A stretch of DNA of 64,000 nt from assembly GCA_002812745.2 (NCBI GenBank), contig NCSJ02000029.1, forward strand, positions 124,001-188,000. The letters run 5' to 3'. Position numbers and translations under genes: made by a program. Below, in pieces: positions 34,401-44,879 of this stretch. The notes beneath the pieces were generated by a model, which saw only the letters and a list, made by a program, of their open reading frames with translations, was not told the DNA's origin and searched no databases. The stretch is from Scytalidium lignicola (Eukaryota; Ascomycota; Leotiomycetes). Every line of letters begins with the position of its first letter. The stretch's first letter is position 1.

Positions 34401-34861
34401 TTAACGCACGAATTGTCCACAATGCCCAAATGTAACTTTCAAGTGAGATGCCTTCATCACAACCTGCTCCGATATACCTCCTATATTCCTTAGAAACTCG
34501 TGTGTGCAATGAATCGTATAGTTTACGTCTTCATCTCTCCAATCGATTCGGAACTTGCCAGTTAACGCCCAGTGCAGTCTCCGGGCTAGAAAGACGCAAT
34601 GCCCCAGATGCTCCTCTTGTGGCGCCCAAGCGTATTGACCAATCCATTCAAATAAAGCATACTCATCTGGGATTCTCATCGTCATTTCCTTATCTTCAAA
34701 CAAAGGCCACAGGCCAGGTCGACGATCGTTCTCACGTAGCCATTGACGGAACTCTTCATCGGTCTCCCGGTCTCGACAATCGCTAGGTACCCAACTATAA
34801 CTCATCACATCGAATTCGCAACCAAGTGCTCTAGTCTCAGTCACTGTAGAACTACAGTGCT
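34401..34861 (-). pseudogene. HxxHC protein, copy C, truncated
   Basis: This is the third member of the family at 19620 and 24116, closest to copy B. It reads CSSTVTETRALGCEFDVMSY, SWVPSDCRDRETDEEF, EEHLGHCVFLARRLH and NYTIHC, ending KVTFGHCGQFVR. The first HxxHC motif is intact (HLGHC), but the first His of the second is Tyr (YTIHC). No ATG or membrane segment precedes the conserved Cys; the frame stays open upstream for about 80 bases without a start. It is therefore either a remnant, or the 3' exon of a gene whose first exon I cannot see. Loss of both the anchor and a motif His favours decay. Confidence 0.6.
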
Positions 34862-35132
34862 GGTGGCGAATTTTAGCAATATGTCCTGCTTTAGAGCTAG
34901 TGGACCCCTCATATCCGACTATATTTTTACCACATCTCCTACTTATCGTTTCCGATCCCCTTATATTTCCCCATCTTATATTTATAGTACCTTCGTCTTC
35001 TCATCATAGCTGTATTTATCAGACCCGCTGCTCACAAGCAAGAGAAGCCCTCCGACCGTATATAGGGTTTGAAAGAAGTTATACTGGGCATAATCCTTAC
35101 CTGGGTGATCCGCGTGGAGCTACAAGAGTTAG

Positions 35133-36112
35133 CTAGTTTACTAAGTACGTACGGGACATTCTACGAAGACCAACCGCCCAGAAATTGTTGACCAGAATGT
35201 TAAAGACACTCAAAATGATTATGAGCATAATGGCGCTGAATTTGGCCTTAAATCCCACGATGACCATTGCACAAGAAACGAAGCCAAAAAGCACCACAAT
35301 GGCTCTCCAGATTCTCCACTCCCCACCAAAAAGGAGTCCAATGAATAGAAAGATGAGAAGGGTTCTCCCAGCGAGCTGGAAGTATATCTTATGATCCTTC
35401 TCCTCGAGTGATGGTAGGCCTGCTAAAACGTGTGATTTTCGCACCCAGGAATCGGTAAGAACCATTAGTAAACCGCCTACGACAGACAAGTTACGCAGGA
35501 TGAAGCTCGGCGCAAATGCTATTTTGTATGCTATGGCTTGTGTAATCACGACAGCGGCGAGACCAGCTACGGCGTAATCAGAGTATTTGCGGACAATAAT
35601 GAGTGTTGAGCAAACGAACACGGTAATAAGGCTGCTAATCAAGAACATATGGACGGTATGAGTGGGGACTGTAACAATTGCATTGGTGGAAGGATTAAAG
35701 TAACTGAGGTATTAGGAGCACGCACTCTTGCCGATCTCGCGCAAATATAACGCCTATTCACTATGTTGTATAATAACTCTAACTGCGTCCTCTAAGAAAG
35801 TCATGACGATGAGGAAACGTCCAATTATGGGCATGTATCTACCAAGACGCATTTACCAGGTGTTCTCCATGGCGTCACTTTACTCAAGGATAAGACATCC
35901 CTAACGAGTAACGCGGCGTGCGAGTCCAGGAAATCCTCGATCTTACCAGTCTACTCCCGGATAACATTCAATGGACTAGAGTTAGTTGCTATCTTGTCGG
36001 CTGGACTGTGATATGTGTTTTGACTCGTGAAGCTATAGCCTCCAGGTCCCTGAGTTTGAGATATTGTTGCGACCTCGGCCAAAGAATAACCAAGCAGGTC
36101 CACGGCTTCTGA
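35133..36112 (-). pseudogene. SURF4/Erv29-family ER cargo receptor, broken
   Basis: Erv29/SURF4 proteins are multi-spanning receptors that load cargo into COPII vesicles. The 3' exon (35668-35133) is open and typical: HMFLISSLITVFVCSTLIIV, RKYSDYAVAGLAAVV, HKIYFQLAGRTLLIFLFIGL, FGGEWRIWRAIVVLFGF and a C-terminal VGFKAKFSAIMLIIILSVFN. A 57-nt intron (35669-35725) joins it to YLREIGK. The upstream exon reads YMPIIGRFLIVMTFLEDAVR, then IIQHSE, then an in-frame TAG (35754-35756), then ALYLREIGK, where the family has Gln or a similar residue. Further upstream, NVIRE is followed by another TAG (35951-35953) and TGKIEDFLDSH. The phase of the exon junction between them could not be restored. The 5' limit is uncertain. 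Two stops in conserved exons make decay likely. Confidence 0.7.
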
Positions 36113-36883
36113 TACAGAGGGAGTGAGCACAAGGAGATGGAAGTGGAAAGTGGAAATTTGAAAGCACAGATGAGGGTAGAGGTGAGATGTGGAGCAAGAA
36201 ATTGCACCAAGGTAATGGGCAAAAGGGGCAAGGGACGACAAAATATGCAACAAGCTCTCTAGAGAAACGCGTGGATAGGAGTGTAATGCAATTCGTGCGC
36301 GAAATCCCATGGTATTATTGCCTAGTCTACTCTAGGGGACGAGTGTTTTTAATCTATATCTATCAACTCGAGTCCAGCTTCCATTTTCATCTAGATATCC
36401 TGATATTATTGGCTAGCATGGTTTAAAAAGTCAGTGAGCCACACGGCTTTAATACAGTATCAATATGCACACCAAAGCGCACAAGCCCCACTGCGCCACT
36501 GATGCCACGGTACTAGGACAAGCCGAAGCAGCCATGAGGACTAGCTCGTCACGCCCTTCCCGGCGCGTAGCACCTCCTTCGTATTGCCCCCTTGCTAGCA
36601 CATTTAGATATGCCTATCTATGTGGGTGACATGCACCTCGTAGCATAAGCTGTTGCATAATGCTCTATTGGTAAAGATGGGAAAAGTAAGTAACTTTAAT
36701 TTACTTGCGGACGCCTTATCATATCTCTCTAGCCAGTAGGAATACAGTCAATTATGTAAAATGTATAGCTATGCTTAATGGCTACGGCATCCCAGGACGT
36801 CGCACTTAGCGCTTTGGAGAGACAAACTGATAATCAACGTCTAGGATTGTTTCAATAATTTTCCTCCGCCAGTATTTGCAACC
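36113..36883. other. intergenic between SURF4 remnant and MFS gene
   Basis: The left part may include the unplaced 5' exon of the SURF4 remnant (a minus-strand frame stays open to about 36310). No other gene is seen. The MFS promoter occupies the right part. Confidence 0.4.
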
Positions 36884-38693
36884 ATGAATCCAGATCACTT
36901 ACGAAGAGCTTTAGAAGACCAACCAGCGTCATGGAGCAATCTCCCACACAAAGGGCAGCTCTGCATCCTCGCCTTCTGCCGTCTCTTTGATTTTATGCAA
37001 GTTGCCTCATTTCAGACTGTCTGTTACTACCAACTCAAAAATTTTGGCCCATCGTTACCCGAAGAGACGCTGTCATGGCAGACAGGGATAGCATCCAGCA
37101 GTTTCTCAGGAGCTCAAATCTTTACGGCAATAATATGGGGTCGAATTGCTGATTCGAAGTGGGTGGGACGCAAAAGGGTCCTGCTCATTGGTCTTCTGGG
37201 AACTGGATTATCTTGCATTGGACTGGCTTTCTCAAGATCCTTTCTGACTATGGTTCTTTTCCGGTTACTTGCTGGAGGGACGAATGGCACTGTTGGGATT
37301 ATGTACATCAATCTTCCTTTATGATTTGATCAGGCTGACAGGTTTCAGTCGAACTATGATCTCGGAAAATATTAAAGAAAGAAAGTTGGTTATTCCAGCC
37401 TGTTCACCGATGAGATGGGAGATGTAGTACTGATATTCAACTTCAGGCATCAGTCACGTGCTTTCCTCCTTCTTCCAGCAAGTTTTATGCTTGCAAGTGT
37501 CATCGGGCCAGGCAAGTGTTCGCTTTTTTAAAACTCTTATATGAAAGTTAACAGACTTCTACCTTTAGTTTGTGGTAGTTGGTTGGCGGATCCGGTTATG
37601 ACCTACCCATACCTCTTTGGAACGAATTCAGTATTTGGAGATAGTAAAGGAACAAAATGGTTAACAAAGTTCCCATATGCGCTTCCAGCTCTATTAAGTG
37701 GATTTTCTATGTTACTTATGTGCTTAGTAGTCTTCCTATTGATCGAAGAGGTATTTAAATTCCGCTAAGGTGAAATAATGTAACTGACTTAAGCCAGACT
37801 TTGGAAAGTCGGAAAAATCAACCCGATTCAGGACTTCAGCTCTGTTTATTCATTAGAAGAAGACTGCAAAGCTCTTATAAGCATTATTCCATTATTCACA
37901 ATGACGATGTGGCTAGTGAAGATGCTGATGTAGAAATGAATGAAATGAAGCCGCGAACAGCAGGCGGCCAGGAGATGGCTGGACCATCTATTTACCAGGT
38001 GTGGACTTTCAATGTCATCACTACGTTGCTTGCTCAAGCAATCTTTGATTTCCATATGGGGTAAGATCCACTACCGTCTCTAAGAGCGCCAGTTAACTCT
38101 CATCCAGTGCTTTTGGAAGTCTATTCCCACTTTTCCTCTCAGCCCCTAGGTCCGCCGACTTAAAACATCTCCCATTCATCTTCAACGGTGGTCTAGGTAT
38201 GGAACCACGAAGTGTAGGTCTCGCTCTCGCAATTCTGGGACTTATTGGCATCGTTCTCCAATTTCTCATATATCCCCGAATTAACGGGCGTCTTGGCAAT
38301 GTCCAATGCTTTCGCATTTTCTGCACTCTGTTCCCGGTTGCTTACGGACTGGCGCCATTTATAGCCATCGTACCGGCGGACCACTTAGTCCTATCGTGGC
38401 TGTTTATTACCTTGGTATTGGTAATCCATACTACTGGCCGCATCTTTGTGTTGCCAGCAACAATTGTATTAATTAACAATTGCGCTCCTGATCCGTCGGT
38501 GCTTGGTATGATCCATGGTCTTGGACAAACCACTTCAGCTTTGTTTCGGACTCTTGGACCAGTATGTGCGGGATATATGTTTGGTACCAGCTTTGAGCAC
38601 GGAGTTATTGGTGCAGTTTGGTGGATTACGGCAATTATAGCGATCCTTGGATGGGCCGCTTCATTATTCCTTTGGGAAAGGCCAGGGAAATAA
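36884..38693 (+). CDS. MFS transporter, YCR023C/ZIFL-like
   Basis: Six exons (36884-37302, 37349-37384, 37447-37511, 37569-37750, 37798-38060, 38108-38693) join in frame to 516 residues with about twelve membrane segments. Signature stretches are FFxxQ-like QVASFQTVCYYQLKNFG, IIWGRIADSKWVGRKRVLLI (loop 2-3 motif), GGTNGTVGI, IRTMISENIKERKHQSRAF and IGPVCGSWLADPV. The second half has FNGGLGMEPRSVGLALAILG, FVLPATIVLINNCAPDPSVL and GMIHGLGQTTSALFRTLGPV. This set fits the fungal YCR023C/zinc-induced-facilitator-like group of major facilitators; the substrate is unknown. Intron 3 has a GC-AG boundary (donor gcaagt). The gene is intact and could export a product of the island, but that is only inference. 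Confidence 0.88.
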
Positions 38694-41523
38694 AATAATA
38701 TGTAGTGATCTAAGCTAATCCGTGAAAACATTTCCAGTAAGACAAGCTTGTTATTTTTACTTGTTTAAGTGTGGTTACAAGAAGCTAAGAACTCATCACA
38801 TCTAAGACTACAAGAAACTGGTTATTTAAGTACAATTAGAAGGTTGCCTTAGTGTAGATAAGCTAAATATCTCCAGGTAAGAGGCAGCAATAACATCTTT
38901 ACCTTTTAAAGTAGTTATAAATTTGCGAAAGAAAGCTTAAATAGCTTTACTTTGAGTTATTTCTCACTCTAAGCATTACGTAAACAATATAAGTTAAAGT
39001 CCTCGTTAACAATTTCTTTGTTCTTATATTCTCGATAAAAGTAACTTAGTAAACTATAATAATTAACTAGAGGATTCGTTCTGTAAAAGCTTAAACTCTA
39101 GTATAATTCTTATACTTTTGCTGTTTCCAGATAAAGTATTTTATTCCTTGTAAAAGTATTATAACCTTAACTGAATAATAAAGAAAGATTCTTCTTCTAG
39201 TTAAAAAATCTATATAATATTTTAAAGTTATAAAGTAAAATATAATAACTAAAATCTATATTCTTTAAAGATTCAGAAAAGATAATATATATAAAAGATT
39301 TATTTATATAATATCAAAAACATTATAAACTTTTTTATATAAGTCATTACNTTTTATTCTTCTTTTAATTAGTTTATAAAAGCTGTTTTCACTAATAGTA
39401 TTAATTATTTAAATAAAATAACTATTTAATTAATTGTTTAACTTATAACTTTAATATTCTTAAAAGTTGTTAATAATATATTATAACCTTATAATATATA
39501 GAATTAGATTAGTCAATCAATTTAAACTAGATTAAACTATAAGTTTTATAAAAACTATTTTATAATTTAATTTAAACTAAACCGTAAAATTATAATTTTA
39601 CTTAATTTTTTACAAATAAGATTATATAACTTATAATCTTATCNAAACAAGATTATAAGTTATATAGTTTAGTCTTNAAAGTTTTAAAACTAAACTATGA
39701 AACAGTCCTCACTTTTGTTATTAGACTAGATTATAATCTCATAATCTAATCTCAAAATTTTAATCTCAGATTATAAATTATACAATTTAAACTATAAGAT
39801 TATAATACTAGACTATAATAGTAATATAACCTAAATTAAAAATAAACTTTACTTGATTAAAGAATATTAACATCAAATTATATAATCTAACTAGACTAAA
39901 CTATAAAGACTAGACTATACAATCTGACATTAATATTTAGTCCTTATATTTGTTGTTAGACTAGACTATAATCTTATAGTTTAATCTTAAAATTTTAACT
40001 TTAGATTATAAACTATATAATTTAGTCTTAAAATTTTAACTTTAGACTATAGTCTGTATAGTCTAGACTGTATAGACTACAATCTTGAAACAATCCTTAT
40101 AAAACCTACAGTTTAGTCTGGTTTAGACCAATTAGCCAGTCTATACTCTACTAAAGGTAAAAGTATTATAAAGAAAAGTTGTATAACTTTTAAATAAGAT
40201 ATAGTTTTTATATATATTCAGTATATACATTTTATATACTAATAACTAATAAGCACTTGTTATTTTGCATATTTGATTATTTCAAATAATGATAAAGTAT
40301 AAAGAGTATATATAAAACTTAAACTTTATATATAATTGTCTTTACTTTAACATATACTTAGTATATTATAGTTATACATAAAAAAAAGCAATAATAAAAT
40401 CAATTCAAAATATTTATACTTTATTTGTATTAACTATATATTCTTATTATTACTTTTGAAGTTCTTCTAACTCCTTTTTAACTTTATATTCTTTCTTTTG
40501 TCTTAAAAGAATATCTTTTTATTATTAAATCTTTTGTATATATACTTTATATACTTGTTATTCTATATTATCATTTAAAAGTTGATTTTAATATTGTTTT
40601 TGTTAAGAACTTATGTTAAGTATATATTAAGTAAAAGTTGAAGATAAACTTTATACTAATATTATTTCCTCTTAAACTAAAGTATTATTTATATTTAATA
40701 TTAATATAACATTACTTAATAGATAAAGTATACATTTATTAACAATAAATAAAATAAGTATATTAAATGGATTTTTAAGATTAAAAAGTAAATAAGGTTT
40801 TATAAGATAATATTCAATTATAAACATTTACTATTATTTATATATATTTAACATATATAATACATATATTAAAGGTTATTATACTTACTCTTTGTATTTA
40901 TTTAGTTATCTTTGCTTAATTATTTTAATTTCTCTAAGAAGTAATAATATTATATTAATTGAATACTTTTTTTAATTTAACATGTTTCTTTAACTTGATT
41001 TTTAAGTTTAAATATGATATTAACATATGTAAAGTATATAAATAATATATACAATACTTAATTATTATAACAAGTAAAGTAAGTTTTCTCTTAGTATAAT
41101 TATTATCTTAAAAATGATTACTTTTATTAAAGCTTATATTTTTTTGAATATTAATCTATTATTCAAAAGAAATACAAGATTAGTTTTAAATAAGATTAAT
41201 AAGAATTTATAATGTTATTTTATTTTTAAACTAAGATTTAAGCTTAAGATATTTTTAATATATATTGTTTATACATTAAATTAATTCAGATTTTAAATCA
41301 ACTTCTTAAATGTTATTTATATAAAATCTAGTTAAGTAAGTTAAAAACCTTTTTATAAAATTATATTAAATATATATTACACAAAAGACTAATATATACT
41401 TAAGATATTCATCTTATGTATATAAAAGATTAATATTATAAAAGAAATCTTTAAATTTTATATATAAAATTAGTATATATAATAATTATAAAATAATTAT
41501 ATACTTAATGCTTGTTTTTTATA
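38694..41523. repeat. A+T-rich degraded repeat DNA
   Basis: Base composition drops abruptly after about 38750. Recurrent words such as ctagactataatcttatagtttaatc appear many times between 39480 and 40120 in both orientations, suggesting an old palindromic or tandem repeat. No pol motif is readable here. N characters flank homopolymers. Confidence 0.6.
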
Positions 41524-41865
41524 TGTTATAGGTTTTACTTAACAAGCTGATTAGTATAAGCTTAAGGCTTAGTACATGGAAGGAGTATATAAAGAACCTA
41601 ACAATTAAAGGTTATATAATGAAGTCTTAAGATCCTTAAAGAATTCTAAAGGACTTCAAAGACTTCAAGGGATTCAACATTGTTTTATTATCTATATAAG
41701 TATATTATAAGAACATAAGAGTAAACTCCTTATGTTTAACCTAAATATATTATTAAATCTTACCTTTAACTCAGTTAACTACTTATATAATATACATTTC
41801 CATTGTCCTTGAACATTTACTTTACCTTTGTTATCCAATGACTTAGATAGTATAGTTTTATAACA
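41524..41865 (+). repeat. left LTR of the Gypsy element
   Basis: Begins TGTTATAGGTTTTACTTAAC and ends TAACA. It shares with the right copy the blocks gattagtataagc, tatataagtatatt, gaacataagagtaa, cattgtccttgaacattta and tagtatagttttat. Boundaries are inferred by comparison with 48356-48710. Confidence 0.75.
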
Positions 41866-41929
41866 TTTTGAATATTACTTATCTTGATAAATCAAGATTT
41901 AAAAATAAACATACTAGTAGATAATAACA

Positions 41930-43200
41930 ATGAACAACAACTTGAAGAAGGTTTTGAAGAAGGTTTAGAAAAAGAATCTAAAGAGGAATTTAAAGAAGTA
42001 TCTAAGGAAAGTTCAGAAGATAATTCTGAGGAAGATTAAAGTAAAGACCAGATTATCAAGGAAATTAACATCTAAAAAGGAATATTAAAAGAAGTTGTTA
42101 TATTACCAAAGTAACTTATCAAGTCAACAAAAGGATTAACCATTAAAGAATCATCAAGAGTTATAAGAAAAAGGTTAATACCTTTATTACTTAAATCTAA
42201 CTTAAAACTAGTCTTAATACCAAGAGTTTTAAGCTTAAACCTTAATCTAGACTTTAAACTAAAGGATAACATTGAACAAATTCTAATAACAACCCTTAAG
42301 GAAGTCAAAATCACTAAACTAAACCTGTTCCATAAGGACAAAAAGAAATTAAAAGCATATCTTACTTAGACAAGAACTTATTTAATATTGAATAATCACT
42401 TATTACTTAGAGATATGTATAAGGTTTTGTAAGTATTAATATACTTAAGAGGAGTAATTAAAACTTAGTTTCAACTATTTAAGGACAAATAATTCATGAC
42501 AAATAGAAAAACAATGAATTAAAGAGTAATTAATATTATCATAAGTTAAGTTAATTACACAAGAGAACTTAAACAATTATATAAGGATGTTGACAAGAAA
42601 AAAGAATGCTAAGAGACATTTAACTCATCTTAAACAAACTAAAAGTTCTAACAAATATATAATGCTTTATCATTAGTATATAATATCAGTTAACTAAGAA
42701 GAGGAAGTATATATATATTAGTATAAGATTAACTTAAAGAACTCTATCAAAGAAGAGTTATATCAATAGCTTGTAATTATAATATTTGACACTCTTATTA
42801 ACTTGTCTATTAAGATTAAGAATAAGCAGTATAAGATAACCTTAAACAAAAAGGGTAAATTATACTTTAACAAAAGAAAGACTAATAGTAAAAAGGATTG
42901 TAAGAATCTTATAAAGTTAAACGTTATNAAAAAAAGGAAAGATTGTTAAAGGAAAAGGAAGAAAACTATTTGAAGGAAAAAGCAAGAAAGGGAATTCCTT
43001 TAGAATCTCCTCTGAAGAACTTAACAAGAGAAGAAAAAACNAAGTTATACTTTAAATGTAGAATGTCTGAACATATAACGAATACTTATAAGAAGGACAA
43101 TAAGTCAAGTACATTAGTTAAGGTTAAAGTTATGAGGATCCTAAGAATCATGGACATCTTGTTAGAATTGTCAAAAGAAAAAAAGTTCAAATAAGGAAAA
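41930..43200 (+). pseudogene. degraded gag of the Gypsy element
   Basis: Starts with an acidic stretch (ATGAACAACAACTTGAAGAA, reading NNLKKVLKKV in one frame and EQQLEEGFEEGLE in another), as in fungal Gypsy gag. A zinc-knuckle relic appears near 43050-43080 (YFKCRMSEHITNTYKK). Stops, frameshifts and N characters prevent a continuous reading. Confidence 0.55.
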
Positions 43201-44879
43201 AAAGCTCTTCAGAAGGAGAGGTTTATCAAAACTCAATAACTATATTATATTATGTCATTAAGATAAATGTAGATAACCTAGTAATAGTAAGAATCCTTAA
43301 AACAGATTTAGTACTTATAACAAGAACTTAGTGTATAAGACACCCTTAAGACAAGGAGACAACTAAGAATTAAGGTAGATAAAGGTTGATTCTAAGAGTT
43401 AACAGAATTTAGATGATTGTGCTATTAAACTTCAAAACCATACTAATAAAACAATATCTTATTTTTAAAGAACTATTAGTCTTGAAATATTATCTCACAA
43501 TTAATATAAAGAAGTTAAGAGGATAGAAGATCTTAAATNAAAAGCTAGCTTTACAGAATTATATAATAAGAGGAGATAATTATTAAAGTATAAGAATTCA
43601 ATCTTGAAGATCTTACTCTAGTCTATAAGATTAACCTTTAGAGCATCATTATAAAGAAAAGAACATACAAGTTCTTCTTACTAGTAAAGAGAACTTGAAT
43701 CCAAGATGACTTTGACTAAATGCTCAAGGATACTTAGATGATAATAAAGGAAGGATTAAGTTATATTGTATAAGGATAATATGACTTACAATAAGAAGGT
43801 TATCTAATAATAACTTTTTAACAAGATTGAACAAAGGTAAAAATACAAAACAGAGAAATCTAGAATTTAGAAAAGTCAGTAGAACAATTACTTAAAGCTG
43901 AACAGTACTATGCTTAATAAGAACAAAGAGAATTAATTAAGATTATTGTTAAACAAGTTAACTAGAATGAAGAAGCTTTACTTATAGTTAATGAACTAGA
44001 AGAAGATTTATTACCTTTAAAAACATTTATTATGTTATTAAAAGAAGATGAACTAATAAAAAGAATTAATTAACAATTTAATCAAGAAGTAATAATATAC
44101 CCTTTGAATTTTACAAAAAGAGTTCTTGAAGAAAGTAATANTTTTTATCTTTAAGATAAAAGAACATCTTGAAAATAAAATAATAGAATAAGTATAAAAT
44201 GTATATGTATTCATAAATGATAAAAGCCTAGATGGATTAAGGTTAAGAAACCTTGTTACAAGATGAACAACATTATTTAAAGAACTTTAAAAGAATATTA
44301 AAGATCTTAAAATCAAAGATAATATATTAGTTAATAGTATTAAGAACATTAATCTTTACTTTATGAACAGTAGAAGTTCATTATACATAAACATAAAGTT
44401 ATGTAAGAAGTTAGTAAGGGCCTTGATCAATTTAAAAGTTAAAAGGAACTTTATCAATGAACAAGTTATAAAATGACTAAGACTTAACATAAGAGTTAAA
44501 AATAATAGTTACCTGATATTGTTAACAAATAATATTAAGGTTTAAAAGTATGTTGATATTCAAACTTAGAACTTAAATTTAAAGTATAATGAAAGTTATT
44601 AAGAAAGGATATCTTTTGACATTATAAAGTTAAGAACATATTAAGTTATACTAAGAATCAAATGAATAAAGAAGTATAATCTAATAATTGATTAGAGAAC
44701 AAGTATAATTATCTTCTCAGAAGAAGAATAAAATTCAATGTCTTTAGAAGTTGTTTATGTTAACAAGATTATGAAATATATTCTTGAAGAATATTATGAA
44801 TAACTAAAGCTATTCATAGAAAGACTTGATGATTTAACTTTACCTAAGTATAAACTATAAGATTATAAGATAAAGCTTA

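Noticed and set aside
34401..34844. start of HxxHC copy C at the GTG near 34844
   Set aside because: A GTG start is unlikely in a fungal nuclear gene, and the conserved Cys block begins upstream of it.
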